Source: a virus. Taken from it: a DNA stretch of 64,000 bases. The notes under the pieces were generated by a model that worked only from the letters and a program-made list of their open reading frames with translations, searched no databases and was not told the origin of the DNA. Positions 1-8,125 of this stretch are shown in pieces. The translations under genes and the position numbers were made by a program. Position 1 is the first letter of the stretch. Each line of letters opens with the position of its first letter. The stretch is taken from IMG/VR virus record IMGVR_UViG_3300037235_000042, positions 1-64,000 of that record; one strand, 5' to 3'.

Positions 1-1
1 G

Positions 2-442
2 CGTGAACTGGCGGATTGGTACGAAGAGCATCCAACCGTTCCAGCTCCCTATGCGCTCGAAGGGGAAACGGTTTCCGTTTATCTATTCGGGCACCCGAAT
101 CCTAAGGAAGTTCTACGGGCGATTGGATCGTTCGACAAGAAATTCACTTCCGGAGGAGAACACTTCACCGCTTCGAAACTGGTCGCGGGGAAGACTCTGG
201 AGTTTACCTTTTACCGCGATTCTGTCTGTATTCCGAAGGTCGTCGGAACTCGGTATGTAGAAGAACAGCTCATCCCTGAACAGTATGTTCCATCAAGAGT
301 CATCCCGGCACACGAGGAAGATATTGTCGAATATGACTGTCAGCCTGTGCTCAGGCCTGAGCCTAAGGAAGAGGAAGAATCAGACCAAGAAGTCCGCGTT
401 CCCTCTCATGTCGAAACCGACGCGAAAGGAATCCCTTTTTAA
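2..442 (+). CDS. Hypothetical phage protein, 5' end outside window
   Basis: An open frame runs from base 2 to a TAA at 440-442 with no start inside the window, giving 146 C-terminal residues. The visible protein begins RELADWYEEHPTVPAPYALE and ends with an acidic linker followed by VETDAKGIPF, a style common in phage replication-associated proteins. I do not recognise a family. It lies just upstream of the ATPase gene on the same strand, so it probably belongs to the same early operon. The ATG-started frame over the same bases lacks protein-like composition and is a shadow. Confidence 0.65.
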   Translation, partial: RELADWYEEHPTVPAPYALEGETVSVYLFGHPNPKEVLRAIGSFDKKFTSGGEHFTASKLVAGKTLEFTFYRDSVCIPKVVGTRYVEEQLIPEQYVPSRVIPAHEEDIVEYDCQPVLRPEPKEEEESDQEVRVPSHVETDAKGIPF

Positions 443-485
443 ATGGCTAAGTATTGAGAGAACAAGCGAAAGGTTTAATTAATTT

Positions 486-1610
486 ATGGCAATTGGAATG
501 AACCGAAGTATCTTGATGTGGGCGGAAAGTGGTGCAGCCAAGACTTCTCAACTGAGTTATCTCTCGCGCCGGATATGGCGAGAACACCACAAACGTACTA
601 GAGTCGTCTCGACTGATGGCGGATCGCTTGACCCGTTGAAGCCTGAGATCGAGATTGGTTTGATCGAACCGTTCGTCGTTCCTCCCATCGACGGGAAAAC
701 AATTGCCCTGATGAGAAAATTATCCACTGGATTTTGGCCAAACATGGACAAGCTGAAAAACGAACACAAGATCGTCCTGCAGGCTCCAACGAACGCAATG
801 TTCAAGGAATTCGGCCTGTTGAGTTTCGATGGCCTGACGTCAACTTCTGACCGGATCTTCCGAGATATGCAACAATCTGGGCTCAGGCTGGGGAAGGACG
901 ACGCTTCAGCTGCACTTGAAGAAACTGTGGAATTCGACGCAATAGCCGGACAGCCTATTCAGCAACAGAAACCAGAAAAGATTTACGCCGCCACGCAGTC
1001 GATGTACATGTTCACCCAGAAAGAAGTAAGGATGCTCGTCGACAACGTTTCAACCTTGCCGTTCGAACGAACCTATTGGACGGCTTTAGAAAGTAAAGGG
1101 GAAGAAGTCGTTGGCCGAGACACGATCTATGGCCCGATGTTGGTAGGATCAGCGGCTACTTCTAAAATTCCGGCTTGGTTCGGAGATTGCTTCCATGCCG
1201 AAGCTATGTATTCGCCAAAGTTAGATCGGGAAAGGAAACAAATCCTGGATCCGATCACGAAAGCTCCAATATTGGTCAAGACAATTCGGGTATATTTCGT
1301 TGATCATCAGGATCCTAAAACAAGTTTCCGGTATAAAGCGAAACCGCGCACGCCACCTCATCTCTATCACAAGCTGGACGAGAAATACCCCGGTGGCTAT
1401 TTCGATCTAACGCCTGATAAGGGGATCGACGAGTTCTTGGATTTCGAAGATAGTTTGTTCGATCAGAGCGGAGAGGATCTGAAGAGGTTGGACTTCGATC
1501 TGGAGAAGTTCCGCGCCGAGATCGGGAGGGATCGCCCGGCTCAGGTAGCGGTTCCTCAGATCCCAGCCAGCAAGCCGGTTGTGACTCTAGGAACGGCTAC
1601 CAAACAGTAG
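486..1610 (+). CDS. Phage P-loop ATPase (Sak4/RecA-like, tentative)
   Basis: The 374-aa protein has an N-terminal nucleotide-binding segment, MWAESGAAKTSQLSYL (about residues 11-26), which resembles a Walker A loop of the A-E-S-G-x-x-K-T type, followed by a beta-strand (TRVVSTDGG). Phage ATPases of this kind act in recombination or replication next to ssDNA-binding proteins. Here the next gene looks like an ssDNA-binding protein, which supports that role. The C-terminal third is acidic and Pro-rich. The SD is weak (AAAGG about 11 nt upstream); ATG 498 is an alternative start. The exact family (Sak4 versus another RecA-like ATPase) is inference. Confidence 0.6.
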   Translation: MAIGMNRSILMWAESGAAKTSQLSYLSRRIWREHHKRTRVVSTDGGSLDPLKPEIEIGLIEPFVVPPIDGKTIALMRKLSTGFWPNMDKLKNEHKIVLQAPTNAMFKEFGLLSFDGLTSTSDRIFRDMQQSGLRLGKDDASAALEETVEFDAIAGQPIQQQKPEKIYAATQSMYMFTQKEVRMLVDNVSTLPFERTYWTALESKGEEVVGRDTIYGPMLVGSAATSKIPAWFGDCFHAEAMYSPKLDRERKQILDPITKAPILVKTIRVYFVDHQDPKTSFRYKAKPRTPPHLYHKLDEKYPGGYFDLTPDKGIDEFLDFEDSLFDQSGEDLKRLDFDLEKFRAEIGRDRPAQVAVPQIPASKPVVTLGTATKQ

Positions 1611-1744
1611 AAGATTTCTCTTGACAAGAGGTTGAGCAGTGGATTAGATTAGGGACTTCGATGAGTAAGTGGGTAAAGGTTGACCATCCTAAAATCTCAT
1701 GCGAACGAACTACAAACTTAAACAACGAAAGAGGAGAACACAAA

Positions 1745-2383
1745 ATGTCTAGTGAGGAATTGAAAGCGCCGACGAGCGTTGACATATTTGATCAAAGCTT
1801 AGCTACAGAAGAGATTGAAGTCGACCCGAGTGGCAACGCCTTTTCATACCCGCCGCCCCCACCCGAGTCAGGCAATCCCTATCGGGTGAAGTTGACCCGA
1901 GGCGATAAGGGCTGGCAAAGCTGGCCAGGCAAGAACGGGAAGCCCTCGTATCTGGTGACGGATCTGCGAGCGATAATTGTTGCTCCAGACAATGAAGCCG
2001 TAGATGGAAAGATTTTATTCGACGGCTTTGTGTCGACCATGGTCATGCAACAGACGCGGACGTCGCGGGTTCAGGGTATATTGAAAGCGATCTACGACAC
2101 TCGCGGTCAGGGAGAGAAGGTTCCTCAACATACTTCTCACCGGGAATTAGCTCAGTTGCTGCAAGCGGAGTTCGACAAGGAATCCGAGGTCGGGGTGTGG
2201 ATTCAATGGGAGGCCTACTGCGAGGCCTGTAGCCAGCCGGATAAACGAGTCAACGTCCGAGGCGAGAAGCGTTTCCCGGAGAACGCGGACAAAACCGGCC
2301 ATCTGGGCGAGATGGAACATAAGCAGTGTGGGTCGACTATTTCAGCCCAAGCCAAGATTTCCAGATACGTTCAGTTGACCTAG
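1745..2383 (+). CDS. Zinc-binding protein, probable ssDNA-binding protein
   Basis: This 212-aa protein starts at ATG 1745, chosen for the strong SD AGAGGAGA just upstream; a longer frame from 1661 lacks one. It has an acidic N-terminus, a Pro-rich loop (YPPPPPE), a central beta-rich region and a Cys cluster (CEACSQPDKR about residues 160-169, a later single Cys in KQCGST) that could bind zinc. Size and position after the ATPase suit a phage ssDNA-binding or recombination accessory protein. No family-defining motif is visible, so the function is inferred from context. 1611-1744 is non-coding with nothing recognisable. Confidence 0.5.
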   Translation: MSSEELKAPTSVDIFDQSLATEEIEVDPSGNAFSYPPPPPESGNPYRVKLTRGDKGWQSWPGKNGKPSYLVTDLRAIIVAPDNEAVDGKILFDGFVSTMVMQQTRTSRVQGILKAIYDTRGQGEKVPQHTSHRELAQLLQAEFDKESEVGVWIQWEAYCEACSQPDKRVNVRGEKRFPENADKTGHLGEMEHKQCGSTISAQAKISRYVQLT

Positions 2384-2417
2384 TCGACCGTTGACAGTCG
2401 ACCTCAGGGAATAACCT

Positions 2418-2660
2418 ATGCCCAAAACCAAGCCGACCCTCGAACAGATTCAGCAGATCGTTGAGGAAGTTCTGGGGGTCGACGCTCAGCAGGTGGTTCC
2501 TGAAGCCAAGCTGATCGAGGACTTGGGCGCGGATTCGCTCGATATCGTCGAGTTAGTTGTCAAGCTGGAGGATCAATTCCAGATCGAGATCGAAGACGAC
2601 GAACTGGACGGGATGACCACGGTAGGGAAGGTTCTGGAGTTTATCCAAGCCAAGGCTTAG
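2418..2660 (+). CDS. acpP: Acyl carrier protein
   Basis: An 80-aa acidic protein with the complete ACP pattern: a four-helix layout, EEVLGVDAQQV near the N-terminus and the phosphopantetheine attachment motif GADSLDIVELV, where the serine of DSL is the carrier site. Length equals bacterial AcpP (about 77-80 aa). In the cell AcpP carries acyl chains for fatty acid and lipid A synthesis after modification by host AcpS. It sits in a phage replication operon with its own SD (AGGGA) and no other lipid genes nearby. The family is certain; the phage role is unknown. Modifying or competing with host acyl metabolism, or docking on host ACP partners, are inferences. Confidence 0.93.
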   Translation: MPKTKPTLEQIQQIVEEVLGVDAQQVVPEAKLIEDLGADSLDIVELVVKLEDQFQIEIEDDELDGMTTVGKVLEFIQAKA

Positions 2661-2680
2661 AAGGGAGGTTAAGGTTAAAT

Positions 2681-2941
2681 ATGCCCAAGAGGGATTCAGC
2701 AGAGGCCAAGGTAGTTCAGTATTTTTCGACGGCTCCATATGGGATCGCGGAGACGGTGTTCGGGATCTGCAAGGGAGTTATGAAGTCTCGGGCCGGAGAT
2801 CAGTTGCCCAGTGGGACAGCCGGTTCAACTCAGCCGAAGCCGAGGAAGACCCGGACCAAGAAGATCAAAGGGACTGGAGCGACGGCTGGAGCTGGAACAT
2901 CGACCAGCTTCCCAGGCTCAGACGTTGGAACGGCGGCTTAG
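2681..2941 (+). CDS. Hypothetical basic protein with low-complexity tail
   Basis: This is an 86-aa protein. Residues 1-45 look folded (AKVVQYFSTAPYGIAETVFG), followed by a Lys/Pro-rich stretch (KPRKTRTKKIKG) and a Gly/Ala/Thr tail. It resembles small DNA-associated phage proteins only in composition. It begins 20 nt after the ACP gene with an AAGG-type SD and probably shares its transcript. No family recognised. Confidence 0.55.
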   Translation: MPKRDSAEAKVVQYFSTAPYGIAETVFGICKGVMKSRAGDQLPSGTAGSTQPKPRKTRTKKIKGTGATAGAGTSTSFPGSDVGTAA

Positions 2942-3086
2942 AAGTTTAGAAGTTTAGAAGTTCTTGAATTCTCGTCTCTAAATGCCATCGGGGACATGAG
3001 AACGTCGTAGACTGATACGAGGGACGACGTAAATATATGGATCGCGTATCCGGGCACCGCAGCCGTTCCCACTGCGGTTTCTTAAC
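2942..3086 (+). other. Structured intergenic region
   Basis: The gap starts with three tandem copies of a GAAGTTTA-type repeat (2939-2963). It then has a perfect 7-bp inverted repeat, ACGTCGT (3002-3008) with ACGACGT (3024-3030), and a terminator-like hairpin at 3057-3085. This looks like an operon boundary with a structured leader or operator; no ORF is supported. Confidence 0.4.
3057..3085 (+). terminator. Rho-independent terminator-like hairpin
   Basis: CCGCAG (3057-3062) pairs with CTGCGG (3072-3077) and is followed by TTTCTT. It would end the transcript of the ATPase-ACP gene group. Confidence 0.5.
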
Positions 3087-3098
3087 ATGAGGTCAACC

Positions 3099-3392
3099 AT
3101 GCACTGGAAGCAACGTTTAGGCAAGGAAATCCGGGAGCTGGAGAAGCTCGACCAGACTCCGGGGATTAGGACGAAAATCGCCCGGCTGAAGAAGAAGATG
3201 ATCTCCAACCACAAAGGGACCAATCAACAGTCCAAGAAGAAAAGATGTCCTAAGGGTCACAGATACACGAAGGAGAACACTTACTTCTTGAAGTCCGGCG
3301 CGAGGCGGTGCAAGACCTGTCATCGGGCGGCGAGCATGCGGTCGTATGTGAAGGCGCGGAAGAGGTTGAAGCCAGGGAAGACAGCGGCTTAG
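3099..3392 (+). CDS. Zinc-ribbon protein related to HNH-endonuclease tails
   Basis: The protein is 97 aa from ATG 3099, chosen because TGAGGT lies 6 nt upstream; ATG 3087 is possible. The N-terminal half is a basic coiled region (KEIRELEKLDQTPGIRTKIA). The C-terminal half has CPKGHRYTKENTYFLKSG followed by CKTCH, the C-x3-H...C-x2-C zinc motif often found at the ends of phage HNH nucleases. No H-N-H catalytic core is visible, so this may be a DNA-binding remnant or a stand-alone zinc-finger protein. Confidence 0.6.
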   Translation: MHWKQRLGKEIRELEKLDQTPGIRTKIARLKKKMISNHKGTNQQSKKKRCPKGHRYTKENTYFLKSGARRCKTCHRAASMRSYVKARKRLKPGKTAA

Positions 3393-3413
3393 TCTTAGCG
3401 AAGGAGATCAAAT

Positions 3414-3713
3414 ATGAAACGTGTCATCCCTCCAACCAAGACGCTAACGGATCGGCAGAAATATCTGCTGCAAAGGATCCCGAACAAGTGGGACTTAAAC
3501 GGTTACCACGCAGAGAAAGAACCCATCGAGGTATCCCGAGCCCGGAAACTGGTAGCACGATACGACAAGGCCGAGAGCCGGAGACAGTGTGCTGCTGCCA
3601 AGCGCAATGAAGCTTTGCTGCGAAAGGCCAAGGAAGCCGTGTATTTCCACTCAGAGACTAAAGCCTTGGCGATTGTGCAGCAGGTTGAGAAATTGCTCAA
3701 AGCCTGTGATTGA
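3414..3713 (+). CDS. Hypothetical helical protein
   Basis: A 99-aa, basic, mostly helical protein with an Arg/Lys-rich middle (AESRRQCAAAKRNEALLRKA). A good SD (GAAGGAGA) lies 8 nt before the ATG. It lies between the zinc-ribbon and helicase genes in a tight operon and is not recognised as a family. Confidence 0.6.
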   Translation: MKRVIPPTKTLTDRQKYLLQRIPNKWDLNGYHAEKEPIEVSRARKLVARYDKAESRRQCAAAKRNEALLRKAKEAVYFHSETKALAIVQQVEKLLKACD

Positions 3714-3735
3714 CCTGTGATTGAGAGGATTAGGA

Positions 3736-5142
3736 ATGCCCGAACTTAACGATCTCGACGGCTCGTTCATCGATCAGGAGATTGATCTCGGGGAAGAGGT
3801 TGAGGTTCGGGAGCCGTACTGCGAGTTTCTAACCGGGTCCAGCGGTTCGGGAAAGACGTTCGAGATCAAGCGTCGGGTAGAACTCGATCATTCCTACGGC
3901 ACGGTTGGTAGTACGACCGGCGTGAGCGCCGTGAACCTAAACACCCGGACGATCCATTCCATCCTAGGCTACTTCAACACTGCATCTCTAGAAGATAACT
4001 TCCGCATGGGCTATCTTCAAGCCCGGTTGCGTAAACTCGCAATGGAAGACGGCTATCGCAACATAGTGATCGACGAAGTGAGCATGCTTCCTTCGGCTCA
4101 GCTGACGGTCATCTACGAAGCGGTCAAAGAAGTTAACGCTTACAAAACGATGCAGGCTGAAGGTCGCCAGTTGGGCATTGTACTAACCGGGGACTTCATG
4201 CAGCTCCCGGCTGTTTCAGAAGACGGTTCTAAGACCTGTGACTACGCGTTCCTTTCCCAGTATTGGCCAAGCTTCCAAGCCAACACAACGAGGTTAACTA
4301 AAATCTGGCGACAGGATAACTTGGAATTCGTAAACGCCCTTAACCTGCTTCGAGCCGGTAAAGGGGCTGAAGCTGCAGATCTCCTACGAACGATGACTCG
4401 GTTCCAGCCCAATGTCGATCCTAGATTCGATGGGACGACTATTCTGTCGACCAACAAAGAAGTCGAACGAGCGAACACTCTTCGTTTGATTCAAGTAAAA
4501 GGCCGTCCAGTAGTGGTCAGTTCCCGGCGCTGGGGGAAGCCTTCAGGGGAATGGAAGCTTATTCCGGACCAGCTTCAATTGAAGATCGGCGCTTTGGTTA
4601 TGATCTTGGCGAATGCTCGTTCTGGCGCAACCGGGCAGTTCGAGTATGTCAATGGCGATCTTGGGCATATTGTGGACTTCACCGGGGATGATGTCAACCG
4701 TCAGACTTTTCAGGTGAAGCTTCTACGGAACGAACGGATCGTCAACATTGGCAAGATTCACCGAACCACGACGACCAAGGACGAACCTGAAGAAGTCCGC
4801 TTAGGTAAGATCAGGGTTGAGGATATCCCAACCTGTGCGCCACCGGTTGAGCCTCCACCGTTCGGGCAGATATCACTTGAGCTGGAACGAGGCACGTATC
4901 ATGTAGGCGGGATCGAATATTTTCCACTGAGGATAGGGTTCGCCGCTACCGTGTTCAAGGTTCAAGGATTAACCTTGGATAAAGTTCAGATCGACTATCG
5001 TGGGGCGTGGTTTGGCCATCCTGGATCTCTGTACGTAGCACTTTCTAGGTGTAAGACTCCAGAAGGATTAAGGTTGGTTGGTTTGCCAGATGTGTTTGTG
5101 AAACGATGTAAGACCGATCCACAGGTGTTGCCGTGGCTATGA
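3736..5142 (+). CDS. SF1 DNA helicase, PIF1/Dda/RecD2 type
   Basis: The product is 468 aa from ATG 3736 (SD GAGAGG); a TTG at 3721 in frame is less likely. Motifs in order: Walker A GSSGSGKTFEI (about 32-42), VSAVNLNTRTIHS (Ia), DEVSMLPSAQL (Walker B/II), LTGDFMQLPAV (III), the translocation domain with STNKEVERAN, and the C-terminal motifs FAATVFKVQGLTLD and LYVALSRCKTPEG (V/VI). This is the Dda/PIF1 helicase layout, giving 5'-3' unwinding at replication forks. It should work with the polymerase encoded downstream. The stop overlaps the next start as ATGA (translational coupling). Confidence 0.9.
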   Translation: MPELNDLDGSFIDQEIDLGEEVEVREPYCEFLTGSSGSGKTFEIKRRVELDHSYGTVGSTTGVSAVNLNTRTIHSILGYFNTASLEDNFRMGYLQARLRKLAMEDGYRNIVIDEVSMLPSAQLTVIYEAVKEVNAYKTMQAEGRQLGIVLTGDFMQLPAVSEDGSKTCDYAFLSQYWPSFQANTTRLTKIWRQDNLEFVNALNLLRAGKGAEAADLLRTMTRFQPNVDPRFDGTTILSTNKEVERANTLRLIQVKGRPVVVSSRRWGKPSGEWKLIPDQLQLKIGALVMILANARSGATGQFEYVNGDLGHIVDFTGDDVNRQTFQVKLLRNERIVNIGKIHRTTTTKDEPEEVRLGKIRVEDIPTCAPPVEPPPFGQISLELERGTYHVGGIEYFPLRIGFAATVFKVQGLTLDKVQIDYRGAWFGHPGSLYVALSRCKTPEGLRLVGLPDVFVKRCKTDPQVLPWL

Positions 5143-5312
5143 TCCAGCTCTGGATCGAAATCCGCGACCGGGAGGATAACCTCCGTCTGGAATGGCTGCT
5201 ACGTGAAGGGGGATTCGCGTTCTACGACCCTTCCGTGGCGAGTAGTGAAACGTTTGATGAACTGGAAACGAGGTTAACCCGTGGCGTTAAGACAACAGTT
5301 GAAAATAGCTAA
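5139..5312 (+). CDS. Small acidic hypothetical protein (57 aa)
   Basis: A short frame starting in an ATGA overlap with the helicase stop. It begins MIQLWIEIRDREDNLRLEWL and ends KTTVENS. The overlap, acidic amphipathic composition and lack of any other use for 5143-5280 support it as a translationally coupled gene. Function unknown. Confidence 0.55.
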   Translation: MIQLWIEIRDREDNLRLEWLLREGGFAFYDPSVASSETFDELETRLTRGVKTTVENS

Positions 5313-5481
5313 ACAGTTACATCGGCTGGCTGAGCAGGCGTTCCTGCGAGCAAAGGAGATCAGACGAGCGGCGAGGATTCTTGAAGGGAAGCCGGGACGG
5401 AAGCAGACAGTCAAACGGAAACGGAAGTTGAAGCTTCGTCGAGCCACCCTTGGATTGACGCTGAAACAGCGTTCGGGGTGA
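5281..5481 (+). CDS. Small highly basic protein
   Basis: The frame encodes 66 aa from GTG 5281 with GAGG upstream, overlapping the previous frame by 32 nt. It contains LHRLAEQAFLRAKEIRRAAR and a Lys/Arg-rich tail (KRKRKLKLRR), suggesting nucleic-acid binding. The GTG start and overlap make the assignment moderate. Confidence 0.5.
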   Translation: MALRQQLKIAKQLHRLAEQAFLRAKEIRRAARILEGKPGRKQTVKRKRKLKLRRATLGLTLKQRSG

Positions 5482-5544
5482 GCGTCGAGGTGATCGTGGA
5501 CGGTATTGTTTTGTTATATAGAACTACTTACTAGGAGGACAGTC

Positions 5545-5940
5545 TTGAAAGAACGGATAGAACAGATTGCCAAAGTCTGCCATGAAGCCAACCGGGCCTA
5601 CTGTTCGACGCTTGGTGATGATAGTCAACCAATTTGGGAGAACGCCCCGGATTGGCAACTGGCTTCGGCGATCAAGGGAGTTGAGTTTCATATCGATCAT
5701 TTGAAGAAGGGGTCTGAACCTAGTCCTTCAGCTAGTCATGATTCGTGGCTGAAACAGAAACAGGAAGAAGGCTGGACTTATGGACTGGTGAAGGATCCGG
5801 AGAAGAAAGAACATCCTTGTGTGATGCCTTACGGGGAACTGCCGGTCGAACAGAGGTTGAAGGATTATATATTCGCGGCGATTGTGAAGGCTTTTTGGGA
5901 AGCTCAGACTACGGAAGTTGCTCAAGCGTTGACAGACTAA
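5545..5940 (+). CDS. RyR-domain protein
   Basis: The protein is 131 aa from TTG 5545, chosen because a perfect AGGAGG lies 6 nt upstream. It matches the RyR domain (named from ryanodine receptors, also found in bacteria and phages): IAKVCHEANRAYCSTLGD, then WENAPDWQLASAIKGVEFHI, a DSWLKQKQEEGWTYG segment and HPCVMPYGELPVEQRLKD with a C-terminal helix. The domain recurs in phage genomes; its biochemical role there is unsettled. Recent literature links RyR domains to nucleotide-related signalling, which is only a suggestion here. It lies directly before an ASCH-type gene. Confidence 0.85.
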   Translation: MKERIEQIAKVCHEANRAYCSTLGDDSQPIWENAPDWQLASAIKGVEFHIDHLKKGSEPSPSASHDSWLKQKQEEGWTYGLVKDPEKKEHPCVMPYGELPVEQRLKDYIFAAIVKAFWEAQTTEVAQALTD

Positions 5941-5951
5941 CCGAACGAGAC

Positions 5952-6353
5952 ATGAGAATTCCTGTAATCTCGTTGTGGATGCCATGGGCGAACTGGGTCA
6001 TGCTTGGATGGAAGAGAATTGAGACTCGACTACATCCTCGGTTGGCCAGTCTACAGGGGAAGGTGGTAGGAATCCATGCTACGCAACATTGGGATTCCGG
6101 GGCGATTGATCTCGCCCACAGATATCTAACCGAGGAACAGCGCCTGAAGACTTCACGATTCCTGGGGATCGGCGGTTGCATTCTCGGGACGGTACAAGCG
6201 CTTGAGCATAGGTCGTTAGGACGGAGCGATTCTCAATATGCCTTGATTGATTGTGAGTCGACCAAGCGGTGGGGACTAGACCTAGCCAATCCGAAGGTTA
6301 TAGAAGCGATCCCGGTGAGGGGGAAACAGGGGATCTGGTATTACGAGGTTTGA
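5952..6353 (+). CDS. ASCH-type (PUA-like) domain protein
   Basis: The 133-aa protein opens with MRIPVISLWMPWANWVMLGW followed by KRIETR. This is the I-S-L-x-x-P-W-A...G-x-K-x-I-E-T-R signature of ASCH domains, which are PUA-superfamily folds that bind RNA or modified bases. Later segments GKVVGIHATQHW and GGCILGTVQALE fit the beta-barrel strands. The start at ATG 5952 follows the RyR gene by 11 nt. A role in RNA handling would suit a tRNA-rich phage, but that is inference. Confidence 0.8.
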   Translation: MRIPVISLWMPWANWVMLGWKRIETRLHPRLASLQGKVVGIHATQHWDSGAIDLAHRYLTEEQRLKTSRFLGIGGCILGTVQALEHRSLGRSDSQYALIDCESTKRWGLDLANPKVIEAIPVRGKQGIWYYEV

Positions 6354-6371
6354 GACGATTATGGAACTTAT

Positions 6372-6767
6372 ATGATGAAGAGACATTTTATAACTTTCTT
6401 GTCTCCGGGGACGTTCGTGGCGGAGAGTACCACCAAGCCTATTGACTCTTGGTCGGTTGAGAAAGCCGTGAAAATGGCTAAGTCGATTAAGGAACGCTAC
6501 AACGCGACTCCTTACGGATTCTACTTCACTACTCGGTCTCGTAAGAAAGATGAACTGGATTCTTCCGTAGAGAAGACCAGTCCTACTTACTACCTTCCCC
6601 ATTGTCGGGTCGAGACCATTGAAGATGTGCGGGAGCGCAACGATCCCAAGGAGAGAATTCTTTTGTCCAACATGGAATGTAACCACTACGACAGGATTGT
6701 TAGGACTACCAAGGGTTGGCTGTGGACGCAACCGTTGAACGAAGAGGATGTGGTTCTTGAGGCTTGA
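6372..6767 (+). CDS. Conserved phage protein of unknown function
   Basis: This 131-aa protein begins MMKRHFITFLSPGTFVAEST, then SWSVEKAVKMAKSIKERYNA and PYGFYFTTRSR. I associate this arrangement with a widespread uncharacterised phage protein, but can assign no function. It ends in TGAATG with the next gene. Confidence 0.65.
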   Translation: MMKRHFITFLSPGTFVAESTTKPIDSWSVEKAVKMAKSIKERYNATPYGFYFTTRSRKKDELDSSVEKTSPTYYLPHCRVETIEDVRERNDPKERILLSNMECNHYDRIVRTTKGWLWTQPLNEEDVVLEA

Positions 6768-7085
6768 ATGAGAAGGTTGCTGATCCTGTTAGGCCTGACC
6801 GGAATTCTGACTGTAATCCTTCCTGTTGCAGCCGGTCAATCGGTCAAGGTAACTTGGGACGCTCCCTCAGGCCGTCAGGTGAGCGGGTATATCATCTTCC
6901 GCCGGGCCGAGTGGGAGAAGGAGTTCGAGTGGCTCGCGGCGGTCAAGGGATCGAGCTATGTGGATGTGGCAGTCCGGCCAGGGGAGACCTACTACTACGT
7001 GGTCAGGAGTTACGATAGCCGGACCAATCAGGAGTCGAAGGATTCGCCGGTGATGAAGGTTCAGGTGCCCAAGGAGGGGAGATAG
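6768..7085 (+). CDS. Small secreted fibronectin type III protein
   Basis: The 105-aa protein has a signal peptide (MRRLLILLGLTGILTVILPVAAGQ, cleavage expected after AAG, given here as residue range 1-23). A single FnIII-like beta-sandwich follows: VTWDAPSGRQVSGYIIFRR, ETYYYVVRSYDS and the closing strand VQVPKEG. It starts directly after the TGA of the previous gene. Export to the envelope or outside is expected; its target is unknown. It is unusual to find it in the middle of replication genes. Confidence 0.75.
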   Translation: MRRLLILLGLTGILTVILPVAAGQSVKVTWDAPSGRQVSGYIIFRRAEWEKEFEWLAAVKGSSYVDVAVRPGETYYYVVRSYDSRTNQESKDSPVMKVQVPKEGR

Positions 7086-7091
7086 TCGATT

Positions 7092-7586
7092 ATGCGACCA
7101 CCGGATCTACATGACAAAGCCTCAGCGTGGATCATCCCTATCGACCGTTCCCGGAAAGACTGGACCCCGGACTGGGACGGAACTTTATGTCTCTATCTGC
7201 TCCAGTGCAAATGGGCTCATCCGTTCTGGTCGTGGTATCACATCACCGGAATCCATCTGCGGGATATTCCTGGGGTGAAACCGGCTCATCGTCAATTCCC
7301 TGAAGCCGGGCATGAGATTGTGATTATGTCCCTTAACCCGAAGACTGAGCATGATCCGGATAAGCTATCGACCGGGGAACAGTCTCTGGAATATCTGCTT
7401 CCATTGGATCTCGAACACCAAGTCGCCGGGCTGAGCGACGAACAATTCAAGGGACTGGTACAGGATGTCGTAGTAGCAGTGGTTGAGGGGAGGATGTCGC
7501 CGGATCAGGATTACAGGCAATGGTGGAAGCAGGCGATTGATCAGACGGCGGAACATATCCGGGAAGGGAGACATAAGGTTCAATGA
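7092..7586 (+). CDS. Hypothetical phage protein
   Basis: A 164-aa protein with a strong SD (GGAGGGGAGA) upstream. It has Trp-rich N-terminal segments (KASAWIIPIDRSRKDWTPDW, WAHPFWSWYHITGIHLRDIP) and an acidic helical C-terminus. Its stop overlaps the next gene as ATGA. No family recognised. Confidence 0.6.
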   Translation: MRPPDLHDKASAWIIPIDRSRKDWTPDWDGTLCLYLLQCKWAHPFWSWYHITGIHLRDIPGVKPAHRQFPEAGHEIVIMSLNPKTEHDPDKLSTGEQSLEYLLPLDLEHQVAGLSDEQFKGLVQDVVVAVVEGRMSPDQDYRQWWKQAIDQTAEHIREGRHKVQ

Positions 7587-8125
7587 CTGATACAACAGGC
7601 GGATTCTTGGAAGTTGGCTGCAATGAACAAGACGAGATCGTCATAAACCATCCTGACCTAAAGCCGGACGATAATGGAGTCGGCCACATTGTGTTTTCTC
7701 CTCAGCAGGCTCGGAACCTAGCGCAATTGTTACTAGACAATGCAGCTAGAGCCGAACGAGAGATCCATCGTAAGCAGGAGGAAGAACGGATCAAGTCTAT
7801 CCCGCCGGTTGATCGATCTAAACGTTGCATGACTTCTGGTCGGCCTGAAGCTCCCGATCATCGTGAGATTGATCCTGAGACGGGCATGCAGAAGGATTAT
7901 GTCGTGTTGTGCCCCGATGAGAGGAAGAAGGGATTTGTCAGGCCAGTGAGACGGACCTACTTACATCTAACCTGTGGGACGACGACCACGATGGGACTGG
8001 CGCTCGCGGAAACTTACGCCAGGGATCCCTACTTCTATCAAGGAACGTTCTGTTGTGCTTGTCACGCACATTTCCCGTTAGATCAGTTCGTATGGGACGG
8101 GACACAGGAGGTTCTTGGATCTTAA
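7583..8125 (+). CDS. Hypothetical zinc-binding phage protein
   Basis: This 180-aa protein is coupled by ATGA to the gene before it. The first half (IVFSPQQARNLAQLLLDNAA) is a helical motif common in small phage proteins that end in DAA/ER-rich helices. The second half contains LTCGTTTTMGLALAETYARD and FCCACHAHFPLDQFVWDG, a C-x-x-C/H cluster that could bind zinc. Function unknown. Confidence 0.6.
   Translation: MTDTTGGFLEVGCNEQDEIVINHPDLKPDDNGVGHIVFSPQQARNLAQLLLDNAARAEREIHRKQEEERIKSIPPVDRSKRCMTSGRPEAPDHREIDPETGMQKDYVVLCPDERKKGFVRPVRRTYLHLTCGTTTTMGLALAETYARDPYFYQGTFCCACHAHFPLDQFVWDGTQEVLGS

Noticed and set aside
3-482. Two ATG-started + frames at the left edge
   Set aside because: They overlap a continuous frame (2-442) with normal phage protein composition, while they are rich in Arg/Ser typical of shadow frames.
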